Below, piece by piece: positions 1-7,180 of a DNA stretch of 7,608 nt (positions are counted from its first letter, which is position 1; the number at the start of each line of letters is the position of its first letter). The stretch is from Candidatus Gastranaerophilales bacterium. Its GTDB lineage: Bacteria; Cyanobacteriota; Vampirovibrionia; Gastranaerophilales; Gastranaerophilaceae. The stretch is taken from assembly GCA_905235825.1 (NCBI GenBank), contig CAJONH010000151.1:1-7608 (forward strand). Direction: 5' to 3'. Below the pieces are notes generated by a model that was given only the letters and a program-made list of their open reading frames with translations, ran no database searches and had not been told where the DNA came from. A program made the translations under genes and the position numbers.

Positions 1-2438
1 CCCGCCATTTTTGCAACCTGTATTCCGTAGCTTTTACTTGCACTGCCTTCAACGACCTTTCTTAAAAATCTTATTTCTCCGTTTTCTTCACTTAAAGTTA
101 TTCTATAATTTTTAATTTGTTCAATGGAATTAGCCATAACATTTAATTCGTGATAGTGAGTTGCAAAAATAGTACGTGCTTTTATGTTTTTAGCTATAAA
201 TTCTGCTACTGACCAAGCAATTGCAACTCCGTCATAAGTTGATGTACCTCTGCCTATTTCATCAAGCAGAATGAAACTTCTTTCCGTTGCACTGTTTAAA
301 ATATATGCAGTTTCACTCATTTCCACCATAAAAGTAGATTGACCGAGGGATAAATCATCTACCGCACCTACTCTGGTAAAAATTTTATCAACTATGCCTA
401 TTCTTGCTTCAGAAGCCGGAACAAAAGAACCTATTTGAGCCATTAAAACTATGATTGCATTTTGACGCATATACGTTGATTTTCCTGCCATATTTGGACC
501 GGTTAATATCATAAATTGGGTATCTTCAAAATTTTGGATATCCGCAATTAATTTTAAATCATTGGGTACATATTTTCCCATAGGTATAATCTTTTCAACA
601 ACGGGATGTCTTCCGTCTTTTATGTAAAGCTCTTTTGTATCCGTAATTTCGGGTTTTACATAATTTGACTCGATTGCATTTGTTGCAAAGGACATTAAAA
701 CATCAGCTCTTGCAAGAAAATGTGCCGTTGATTTCATAATATCTATAAAGTTTTTTGCATATTCCATAAAATCGGAATATATTTTTTGTTCAATTTCAAT
801 AGATTTAAATTGTGCCGAATAAACGTCATTCTCGTGATTTTTGAGTTCATCTGTTGTATATCTTTCTGCATTTGTAAGAGTCTGCTTGCGGACATAATTT
901 AAAGGAACCTGATTTAAATTCGACTTTGTTATTTCTATAAAAAAGCCGAAATTTTTATTATAACTTACTTTTAGATTTTTAATTCCCGTTTCTTCTTTTT
1001 GCTTTTCTTCAAATTCTCTGAGCCATTTTTCTCCGCCCGACAGTAAATCTCTGTAATAATCAAGCGTACCGTCAACTCCTGCTTTGATATAACCTCCGTC
1101 TTTTGTATTTGCAGACGCATTTTCATCGATGGTTTTATTTATTATTGCACTAAATTCGTATAATTCATCGGCATTTTGAGAAAAATCATTTAAATACTGA
1201 CTTTTAAAATTACTAAAAATACTTTTAAAATTCGGAAATAATTGAAAAGTATCTTTCAAAGCAAGAAAATCTCTCGGATTAGCACTTGAATTACTTATTT
1301 TTACAGCAAGACGTTCTATATCGCAAATTTTATCGGATAAATTTTCAAGATTTAAACGATTTTGAGTATTTTCAATTAATTCTTCGACGGCATTTTGTCT
1401 TGTTTTAATTTCATCAATATTTTTTACGGGTCTGGTAATCCAATTTTTTAGGAGTCTTGCCCCCATTGGAGTTTTTACTTTATCCAAAGCCCAGTAAAGA
1501 CTGCCGTATTTCACTTTATCTCTTGAAGTTTCCAAAAGTTCAAGATTTTTTCTTGTATTAGCATCTATTGAAACATAATCCGAAATTGCATAAGGTTTAA
1601 TAACATCAAATTTTGGAACTATTCCTTTTTGAGTCTGAAAAATATAATCAATAACCGCACCTGCCGCTAAAAACGCAATTTTATATTCTTCAAACCCAAA
1701 GGCTTCAAGCGATGTAACATTAAATAATCGTTTTATAAGTGAAACAGCTCTATCTTCACTAAAAGATGACGGATTTAACTTGGAACACGAATAAAATTTT
1801 GTAATTTGTTCGGGTAAATCCGGAACTTCTTCCGGTACGATTTGAAATGCTTGAATTTTTTGTTTTTTAGCAGGTGCAAGTACTTCAGCAGGTTTAATTC
1901 TCGCAAGTTCAGCCGTAATTTCGTCAAGGTTTCCTTTTGTAACATAAAATTCACCCGTTGAAATATCTGTATAAGCAAGTCCATAATTTGTATTTTCTTT
2001 TATAACAGCACAAAGCCAGTTATTTCCCGATGGTTCAAGAAGATTTAATTCGGTAATTGTTCCCGCCGTAATTGTTTTAACTATATCACGTTTAACAAGT
2101 CCTTTAACGTCTTTAGGATTTTCCATTTGTTCACATACTGCAACTTTATAGTTTTTCTTTAATAGTTCAGAAAGATATGTATTAACAGACTTCACGGGAA
2201 TACCTGCCATAGGAACCTTCCCTATAGCTCCACCGTCTTTATGTGTAAGAGTTAATCCCAGTTCACGTGAAAATAATATTGCATCTTCAAAAAAGCCCTC
2301 ATAAAAATCTCCGAGCCTGTAAAAAAGTACAACTTCAGGATTTTGTCTTTTTATATCCAAAAACTGCTTGAACATATCGGTAGCTTTGTCGTAGTCAACA
2401 TCAAGACTATATGTATTTTTTATTTCATCTTCCGCCAT
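1..2438 (-). CDS. mutS: DNA mismatch repair protein MutS (C-terminus cut by window edge)
   Basis: MutS recognises mismatched and looped bases and, as an ATP-dependent clamp, recruits MutL. I read one open frame of 812 codons running off the left edge; family members are usually about 850-900 residues, so only the C-terminal tail is missing. The mismatch-reading Phe-x-Glu is present as GDFYEGFF (F45, Y46, E47), which marks MutS1 rather than MutS2. A GKVPMAGIP segment follows at 73-81. The ATPase domain has Walker A TGPNMAGKST (646-655), the GQSTFMVEMSET signature, Walker B LLDEIGRGTSTYDG (D726, E727) and the H-loop THYHEL (760-765), then SYGIQVAKMAG at the edge. All catalytic motifs are intact. 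The ATG at 2438 is chosen because an in-frame TAA lies three codons upstream. I see no Shine-Dalgarno at normal spacing; a GGAG lies about 23 nt upstream. The gene follows a hairpin terminator candidate, so it probably has its own promoter or is controlled by readthrough. Confidence 0.98.
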   Translation of the reverse strand, partial: MAEDEIKNTYSLDVDYDKATDMFKQFLDIKRQNPEVVLFYRLGDFYEGFFEDAILFSRELGLTLTHKDGGAIGKVPMAGIPVKSVNTYLSELLKKNYKVAVCEQMENPKDVKGLVKRDIVKTITAGTITELNLLEPSGNNWLCAVIKENTNYGLAYTDISTGEFYVTKGNLDEITAELARIKPAEVLAPAKKQKIQAFQIVPEEVPDLPEQITKFYSCSKLNPSSFSEDRAVSLIKRLFNVTSLEAFGFEEYKIAFLAAGAVIDYIFQTQKGIVPKFDVIKPYAISDYVSIDANTRKNLELLETSRDKVKYGSLYWALDKVKTPMGARLLKNWITRPVKNIDEIKTRQNAVEELIENTQNRLNLENLSDKICDIERLAVKISNSSANPRDFLALKDTFQLFPNFKSIFSNFKSQYLNDFSQNADELYEFSAIINKTIDENASANTKDGGYIKAGVDGTLDYYRDLLSGGEKWLREFEEKQKEETGIKNLKVSYNKNFGFFIEITKSNLNQVPLNYVRKQTLTNAERYTTDELKNHENDVYSAQFKSIEIEQKIYSDFMEYAKNFIDIMKSTAHFLARADVLMSFATNAIESNYVKPEITDTKELYIKDGRHPVVEKIIPMGKYVPNDLKLIADIQNFEDTQFMILTGPNMAGKSTYMRQNAIIVLMAQIGSFVPASEARIGIVDKIFTRVGAVDDLSLGQSTFMVEMSETAYILNSATERSFILLDEIGRGTSTYDGVAIAWSVAEFIAKNIKARTIFATHYHELNVMANSIEQIKNYRITLSEENGEIRFLRKVVEGSASKSYGIQVAKMA

Positions 2439-2491
2439 AGCTACAATTTATTACAAAATAACTCCGATTACAATCGTATGTTAAGGTTTTC

Positions 2492-2521
2492 ATAATAAGA
2501 ATATGTCAAAAAAATATTTAA
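2492..2521 (-). promoter_or_regulatory. weak candidate promoter for mutS
   Basis: On the minus strand a TATTAT (2492-2497, five of six matches to the -10 consensus) lies 18 bp after TTAAAT (2516-2521, three of six matches to -35). It would start a transcript about 45-50 nt before the mutS start and downstream of the hairpin at 2524-2565. In DNA this AT-rich such matches arise often by chance, so this is only a candidate. Confidence 0.2.
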
Positions 2522-2523
2522 AT

Positions 2524-2565
2524 AAAAAAAATGCAAGTTTAAAGTAAGATTTAAGAACTTGCATT
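2524..2565 (-). terminator. Rho-independent terminator candidate upstream of mutS
   Basis: The arms AATGCAAGTT (2530-2539) and AACTTGCATT (2556-2565) are a perfect 10-bp inverted repeat. The 16-nt interior can fold further: read on the minus strand, TAAA pairs with TTTA after a 2-nt bulge, leaving a 6-nt loop. On the minus strand the stem runs straight into six further Us (2524-2529), then AUUU. The plus strand lacks a U-tract after the stem, so the element acts toward decreasing coordinates. It lies 121 nt after the stop of the methyltransferase-like gene and could end that operon. It also sits about 30 nt after a promoter-like sequence, so it may instead act as an attenuator or end a short RNA. 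The stem has only three G-C pairs, so termination may be partial. Confidence 0.65.
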
Positions 2566-2598
2566 ATTTACACTAGCCGAAACATTAATAACAAGTTA

Positions 2599-2627
2599 AT
2601 TATACATTAAAAATCGGTTTTAGTAAA
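2599..2627 (-). promoter_or_regulatory. Sigma-70-type promoter upstream of the hairpin, reading toward mutS
   Basis: On the minus strand TTTACT (2622-2627, four of six matches to the -35 consensus) is followed by an exact 17-bp spacer and a perfect TATAAT (2599-2604). The predicted start is near a G at about 2592. A transcript from here would reach the hairpin at 2565-2530 after about 27 nt. It would therefore be a roughly 70-nt RNA if termination is complete, or the mutS mRNA with a leader of about 155 nt if it is read through. The match is good, but the sequence is AT-rich. Confidence 0.45.
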
Positions 2628-2686
2628 GTCATTAAGTATATTTTTTTTCAACCTTAATAATTTTTTACATAAAAACTATATTGTAA

Positions 2687-3901
2687 CTATATTACTCCGG
2701 GGATAAATCTGTATTTTACTTTTTTAGTATATTCTCTATATTCAGGATCCTGCATTAAATGCCTTTCTTCTGTTATTGCCCGCATATAATACACTATTAA
2801 AAAGAAAATACTTGAAAATAAGAAAAAAGCAATAAAATTAACATATTCATAAACATCAAATTCAGGTGAATTAAAATTTACAATTAATAAAGGCATGACA
2901 CTTATAATCCAAAACAAATTTTTGCAAATATATGCAGGATGTCTTACTATGTTATAAGGAAATTTTGAAACAGTACCTCTATTTGTTAAATTACTTGCTT
3001 TAGTTCCCATTGCAACAGATGCAGCAACATAGATTGTTATAAAAAATAATGCTGTTATATGAAACATTATTCGTATTATTGGAAGAACATCGCCTTCAGC
3101 ATATAATTTTTCCGAATGTATATTATTGCCTAAAAATGAATTTACCGTTGAAAAAAACGGCGGATAACATAATAGGCAGAAAAAAATTCCCAATGGAGTT
3201 GTTTCAACAGAGCGTATTTTATTATTTAATATCGATAGTTCCGTTAAATATCCGAAGGAAAATACAGCCAAATCGATTGTATATAATATTAACATTGAAA
3301 AAGACATTAGTAACGGTTCATTTTCCAGTATATAATTAAAAACATTTCTTAAAATTTCATGCATATCATCAAAAGTTATATTGATAAACGAATTTTGAAT
3401 TTTTTCAAGAAAATCAGGAAATATGCACAAATTATGATATACACTAAATACCATTAAAGCTCCGAAAAAGACTTTTATAAATATAAGCATAAATGACTGT
3501 TTTTCATAATATGTCATTTTAAATTTGTCTAATATATCTTTATAACTGTCTTTATAATTAGGCTGTTTTGGGAAAAATATATTTCTGTATACTTTAATAA
3601 TATAATTGCAAATATCTATATTGTGCGAACGATAAACTGATTTGGGTCTTACTGTAAAAAGTATAAATGGTGCAAGTATAATATATAAAATTATAAAAAT
3701 TCCAAAATAAAAATTTAATTTTAAGAAATTTTGAGAAAAAAATGGATTTGTACCTAAAAAGCAATAAATAAAAGTATACACCAGAACAGAACATATATAA
3801 TGCTTTGTTATCAATTTATTATCAGGTTCAGGCAAACTTTCATCAACATAACTTATATTAATGTTTCTATTAAACTCATCAACTTCATTTTTGTCTGTCA
3901 T
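2687..3901 (-). CDS. Polytopic membrane protein with isoprenylcysteine/phospholipid methyltransferase-like C-terminus
   Basis: This 404-residue protein has about eight hydrophobic segments (roughly 35-50, 62-84, 136-154, 199-220, 234-255, 275-298, 327-343, 352-373). The C-terminal part carries the hallmarks of the ICMT/PEMT membrane methyltransferase superfamily: an Asn-Arg-Gly turn (307-309), RHPAY (320-324) as in the usual RHPxYxG, EER (378-380) and the terminal YREYTKKVKYRFIP (388-401). In studied relatives the RHPxY and EER elements bind S-adenosylmethionine, and the acceptor is a lipid or a prenylated cysteine. The acceptor here cannot be read from sequence. Compact bacterial relatives are near 200 residues, so the first 230 or so residues, with four or five membrane spans, are an extra module I do not recognise. 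The gene begins 25 bp after the site-2 protease gene and is probably co-transcribed with it. An upstream ATG is closed by an in-frame TGA, which supports the start used; its ribosome-binding site is weak. Confidence 0.85.
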   Translation of the reverse strand: MTDKNEVDEFNRNINISYVDESLPEPDNKLITKHYICSVLVYTFIYCFLGTNPFFSQNFLKLNFYFGIFIILYIILAPFILFTVRPKSVYRSHNIDICNYIIKVYRNIFFPKQPNYKDSYKDILDKFKMTYYEKQSFMLIFIKVFFGALMVFSVYHNLCIFPDFLEKIQNSFINITFDDMHEILRNVFNYILENEPLLMSFSMLILYTIDLAVFSFGYLTELSILNNKIRSVETTPLGIFFCLLCYPPFFSTVNSFLGNNIHSEKLYAEGDVLPIIRIMFHITALFFITIYVAASVAMGTKASNLTNRGTVSKFPYNIVRHPAYICKNLFWIISVMPLLIVNFNSPEFDVYEYVNFIAFFLFSSIFFLIVYYMRAITEERHLMQDPEYREYTKKVKYRFIPGVI

Positions 3902-3926
3902 ACTTCAACTATCTTTCATAATAAAT

Positions 3927-5315
3927 CTATATTTTTCCTATTACCCAGGCATGAATATCGTTATAAATAATGATTATCATAAGTAATATTAATAAATAGA
4001 AGAAAAAGTTACTTACATATTCAACGAACTTTTTGCTGACGGGTCTGCCTGTTATTTTCTCAATAATAATAAATAACAAATGACCGCCGTCTAAAGCAGG
4101 TATCGGTAAAATATTAATAATTGCAAGATTTAATGAAATCATAGCCGTTAATAAAAGACCTTGAAATATACCTTTATACGCAATTATTTCGGTTCCTACT
4201 TTTGCTATAGCTATTATTCCGTTCATTTCACTTACGGGGATTTTACCCGTAAAGAGTTTACCCAAAGTATAAACCATAAATCCTACATTATAATTAACAT
4301 AATGAAATGTACCCGAAATTAATTCTTTTAATGTTTTTGTTTCAGTGTACTTTTCACTGTAAACCTGTTCTATACCAAGTATTCCGTCTTTATTTGAATA
4401 AACTTTTTTCAAATTAATTTCATTATTATCTCTTAAAACAGTTATGTAAATCGGTTTTTTTGTATCTGATACGGCGGAAGCTATATCCGATAAATTTGTA
4501 TCAGCTTCAAGTTTATAGCTTTTTTGATAATTAATTTTATCACGTAAATCTTTTTGTTCTGACGTTAATTCAGTTTCAGCCGAATTATATTTTTCAAGAC
4601 CGATTATATTATCCTGTGAAAGTTCAACTTTTTCTTCATCGGTAAATGACGGAAGTTTTATAACTGTTCCTGCTTTTATTATTTCATCGGGATTTATTTT
4701 CGGATTTAATGCTTTTAATTCACTAAGTTTTTTGTCAATAATTTCTTTTTTTGTAAATCCGTCAAATTCTTTTGAAAGTACAAAAAATTTATTAATTGCA
4801 ATCGGATATAATATTTCAGTACCGTTTATTTTATAAATTATATCTCCTTTTTGAAAACCTGATTGTCTTGTATTTTCCGAAGCGTGCTGTGAAAAATTTT
4901 CAAAACTTATAATAAATTTATTATCGGGTAAATGTTTCCATAAAGCTCCCGTAAAGAAAATTAACACATAAGCAAGTAAAACATTGCATATTACACCTGC
5001 CGAAATAACAAAGGCTCTTTGCAAAAGAGTTTTATTGCAATATCTTTGAGGCGAATCGGCAGGCAGGTCGCAGTCTTCTTCATCATCGGGGAAGGAAACA
5101 TATCCGCCCAGCAAAAAGGCATGCACCAATATTTCTACATCGCCTATTTTTTTTGAAAACAAAGTCGGCCCGAACGGCAGCCCGAAACCAAACTTATCAA
5201 CCCTTATACCAACCATTCTTGCCGCAATAAAATGCCCCGCTTCATGTATAAGTATTAATAAACTTATTAAAAACAACATTGTTAATGCACTAAAAAAAAT
5301 ATGTAAAAAAGCCAT
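3927..5315 (-). CDS. rseP: Site-2 intramembrane zinc metalloprotease (RseP/RasP family, M50) with interrupted PDZ domain
   Basis: Family members cut transmembrane segments of anti-sigma factors and remnant signal peptides inside the cytoplasmic membrane. The zinc-binding HEAGH (24-28) lies in the first membrane span, and the second active-site motif NxxPxPxLDGG (N401 to G411, with D409 as third zinc ligand) is intact, so the enzyme should be active. Other family marks are GGYVSF (70-75), a second span with AGVICN (106-111, where AGPxxN is usual) and hydrophobic spans near 383-400 and 432-452. A PDZ-like half, GDIIYKING (158-165), is separated by about 100 residues from what looks like its second half, LSDIASAV then KPIYITVLRDNN (275-298). 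The insert contains a LysM-like stretch (187-223). At 462 residues it is somewhat longer than typical homologues (420-450). AGAG-like purines (AAAGAG) lie about 9 nt before the ATG. It is first in an operon with the methyltransferase-like gene and divergent from the comF-like gene. The gene symbol is by family; orthology to E. coli RseP is not shown. Confidence 0.93.
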   Translation of the reverse strand: MAFLHIFFSALTMLFLISLLILIHEAGHFIAARMVGIRVDKFGFGLPFGPTLFSKKIGDVEILVHAFLLGGYVSFPDDEEDCDLPADSPQRYCNKTLLQRAFVISAGVICNVLLAYVLIFFTGALWKHLPDNKFIISFENFSQHASENTRQSGFQKGDIIYKINGTEILYPIAINKFFVLSKEFDGFTKKEIIDKKLSELKALNPKINPDEIIKAGTVIKLPSFTDEEKVELSQDNIIGLEKYNSAETELTSEQKDLRDKINYQKSYKLEADTNLSDIASAVSDTKKPIYITVLRDNNEINLKKVYSNKDGILGIEQVYSEKYTETKTLKELISGTFHYVNYNVGFMVYTLGKLFTGKIPVSEMNGIIAIAKVGTEIIAYKGIFQGLLLTAMISLNLAIINILPIPALDGGHLLFIIIEKITGRPVSKKFVEYVSNFFFYLLILLMIIIIYNDIHAWVIGKI

Positions 5316-5350
5316 AGTATTATTCTCTTTCTCTAATATAATTTATTATA
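5316..5350. promoter_or_regulatory. Compact divergent promoter between the protease and comF-like genes
   Basis: Only 34 bp separate the two divergent start codons. A perfect TATAAT lies on the plus strand at 5337-5342, and a perfect TATAAT on the minus strand at 5345-5350. Neither has a convincing -35 match at 16-18 bp. The plus-strand box predicts a start at about 5349-5350, which is the comF ATG itself, so that mRNA would be leaderless; no Shine-Dalgarno is visible before comF. The minus-strand box overlaps the comF start codon and would give the protease mRNA a leader of about 20 nt containing its purine-rich ribosome-binding site. Both boxes could be chance matches in AT-rich DNA, but promoters must lie in or beside this gap. 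Confidence 0.4.
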
Positions 5351-6006
5351 TGATAAAATTCTTTGAAAAACTACTTAGTATAATATATACTCGTCCTTGC
5401 TTTTATTGTAATTCAACAAAAGAAGATAATATTTTATGCTCTAAATGCAGAAGAAAAATAAATTACATGCCCCCTTCCGTATTAAAAGAAATTTACGGAT
5501 GTAAAATTTATGCCTGTACTTTGTATGAAGATGTAACAAAAAAATTAATAAAAGATTTAAAATATAATAAAAAGAAGTATTTAGCCAAACTGCAAGCGGA
5601 AATTATGTTTGAATATTTTTCAAGACTTAACTTATCTGACAATTTTCTTGTATTAAGTGTACCAATACATAAAAACAGAAGAAAAGAGAGAACATATAAC
5701 CACATGGATTTAGCTGCCGATGAATTTTGCAAACTTACAGGATTTAAAAATAATAAAAAGTTTTTAATAAGAACAAAAGATACTAAGAAACAATTCAATC
5801 TTCACAAAGCAGAAAGAATAAAAAATATAAAAAATGCATTTGATATAAATACCAATGAAAATGTCAATAAAGATGAAAAATTACTGATTATTGATGATAT
5901 AACGGCAACAGGAATAACATTTGAAGAAATAATAAAATTATTAAAAAATAACGGTTATAATAATTTAACAGCCATGGCACTTGCAACACCCGACATTTGG
6001 AATTGA
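5350..6006 (+). CDS. comF: ComF-family phosphoribosyltransferase-like protein
   Basis: ComF proteins pair an N-terminal zinc finger with a type I phosphoribosyltransferase fold. In naturally competent bacteria they are needed for DNA uptake or transformation and associate with the DprA/helicase machinery, but homologues also occur widely in species not known to be competent. Here the four finger cysteines are C17, C20, C30 and C33. The usual order follows: a Y-x(n)-LIKDLKY segment (66-72), VPIHKNRRKERTYNH (104-118), QFNLHKAERIKNIKNAF (148-164) and the PRPP-binding loop LLIIDDITATGIT (178-190, D182 and D183). Two usual residues differ: the Gly of RERGFNQ is Thr here (RERTYNH), and the TTG of the loop is ATG-like (Thr-Ala-Thr-Gly). 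The length of 218 residues is typical. The gene stands alone on the plus strand, divergent from the protease operon and convergent with the glycosyltransferase. No Shine-Dalgarno precedes the ATG. No other competence gene is in the window. Confidence 0.92.
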   Translation: MIKFFEKLLSIIYTRPCFYCNSTKEDNILCSKCRRKINYMPPSVLKEIYGCKIYACTLYEDVTKKLIKDLKYNKKKYLAKLQAEIMFEYFSRLNLSDNFLVLSVPIHKNRRKERTYNHMDLAADEFCKLTGFKNNKKFLIRTKDTKKQFNLHKAERIKNIKNAFDINTNENVNKDEKLLIIDDITATGITFEEIIKLLKNNGYNNLTAMALATPDIWN

Positions 6007-6058
6007 TTTTTTAGAATTTTAATATTAAAGGAAATGGGTCAGTTTATTTGTATTTATT

Positions 6059-7180
6059 TCATTTATTAATTGTTTGAGGGGAATGCGGTATTTCGGAAAG
6101 AAGTGTTTCAAACAATTTCTCGGTAAAGTCCTGCCACGAAATATTATTTGCCGTTTCATAAGCTCTTTTTATAAGGTCTTTATTGTTATTTCTTTCGTTA
6201 TAAGCTGTTTTTATTGAATTTACAAGATTTTTTACCGTATTTTTACCGTAAGAATATACATAACCGTTGATATTATTTTCAATTATTTCTGCTGCTCCTA
6301 CATTTGAACCTGTTATTACGGGTACATTCGATATCATAGCTTCCGTTACAACCCTTCCGAAGGCTTCAGAATTACTTGCACATATTAAACAATCCAGTGT
6401 TGAATAAAAATTATTTATATTATTTTGAAAAGGTAAAAATTCAACGTATTTTTCTATTCCCGAAAGTTTTACGTATAATTTCAAATACCACTGTTTTTCA
6501 TAATGCGGATTTATTAATTTAAAACGAATTTGATTTGGTGAAAACTCTTTTTTTAATATTTTTATTGCATTTAAAATATTATAACCGCCTTTAAGCTGAA
6601 ATCCGCAAGTAACAGCACCTATGGTATATATTTCATTCTGCGTTTTTTCGGTTTCTTTTTCTAAAATATTATCTTTTCCGGGATGTAATATTCTGATTTT
6701 ATCAGGATTTATATTGCAATTTTTCGCATAATCCGTTTTCATTTCATTTGAGCCGACAAAACAGAATTTTGTATTTTTATAATATTCGGCTTCTTTTTTT
6801 ATAAGATTTATATGTCCTGATTTAAAAGCAGCCTGAAGCAGTCCTTTTGATGTATGCTCCAATTTATATTTTGTCGTGTGTCCATGGAAAAAATTACAGG
6901 CATTATGAAATGAAAGCCCCATCGTATCGGATAAAAAATAATCGTAATCATCAATATTTACAAGATTTTTTATTTCATCTTCTATTTGTTTATTAGTATT
7001 AAATTTTTTGGCTTTCCATTTTGTATTTATAATATATTTATTTTTTGCCCTGACTTTAAATGAAACTTTATCGTGTGCAAATTTGAAAAAATCAATTTCT
7101 ATTCCGTATTTTTCACACAAATCAAACAATGGTGATATATAAGAGTACATATAATTTGAAAATAAAATACCTATTTTCAT
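6059..7180 (-). CDS. Family 4 glycosyltransferase (GT-B fold)
   Basis: This 373-residue cytosolic enzyme transfers a sugar from an activated donor, most likely to a polysaccharide, lipid or other envelope acceptor. The C-terminal half is the GT4 nucleotide-sugar domain: GAVTCGFQLKGGYNIL (188-203) is the donor-domain entry strand with the Lys of the usual K-G-x motif, and LICASNSEAFGRVVTEAM (265-282) holds the EX7E pair (E272, E280). It is followed by PVITGSNVGAAEII (287-300) and NGYVY. The N-terminal half starts with a strand (MKIGILFSN) but has few conserved marks, so the acceptor cannot be named. Its ATG overlaps the stop codon of the upstream ABC ATPase gene by 4 bp (ATGA), which points to translational coupling. 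A clear ribosome-binding site, AAGGA, lies 8 nt upstream. Only 52 bp separate its stop from the comF stop, and I see no terminator there. Confidence 0.92.
   Translation of the reverse strand: MKIGILFSNYMYSYISPLFDLCEKYGIEIDFFKFAHDKVSFKVRAKNKYIINTKWKAKKFNTNKQIEDEIKNLVNIDDYDYFLSDTMGLSFHNACNFFHGHTTKYKLEHTSKGLLQAAFKSGHINLIKKEAEYYKNTKFCFVGSNEMKTDYAKNCNINPDKIRILHPGKDNILEKETEKTQNEIYTIGAVTCGFQLKGGYNILNAIKILKKEFSPNQIRFKLINPHYEKQWYLKLYVKLSGIEKYVEFLPFQNNINNFYSTLDCLICASNSEAFGRVVTEAMISNVPVITGSNVGAAEIIENNINGYVYSYGKNTVKNLVNSIKTAYNERNNNKDLIKRAYETANNISWQDFTEKLFETLLSEIPHSPQTINK

Noticed and set aside
1775..1984. Minus-strand open frame of 69 codons inside mutS
   Set aside because: It is in a different frame from the uninterrupted MutS reading, with Lys/Leu/Phe-rich composition typical of shadow frames.
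2504..2509. Perfect TTGACA (-35) on the minus strand upstream of mutS
   Set aside because: No acceptable -10 hexamer lies 16-19 bp downstream (CCTTAA, CTTAAC and TTAACA are poor matches), so I do not call it a promoter.
2631..2660. ATTAAG ... CTTAAT inverted repeat just after the methyltransferase-like gene, considered as its terminator
   Set aside because: The stem is only 6 bp, almost all A/T, with a loop of about 17 nt and no U-tract in the gene's direction; the hairpin at 2524-2565 is far better.
3049..3339. Plus-strand open frame of 96 codons
   Set aside because: It lies wholly antisense inside the methyltransferase-like gene, has no family resemblance and no ribosome-binding context; it is a shadow frame.
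3594..3794. Minus-strand open frame of 66 codons
   Set aside because: It is an alternate frame within the membrane protein gene and has no separate support.
5508..5798. Minus-strand open frame of 96 codons inside comF
   Set aside because: It is antisense to a clearly recognisable ComF protein with all motifs in the other frame.
6007..6058. Convergent gap after comF, with the palindrome TTTAATATTAAA at 6018-6029, considered as a bidirectional terminator
   Set aside because: The palindrome is pure A/T with no loop and no following T-run on either strand; it is likely chance in AT-rich DNA.
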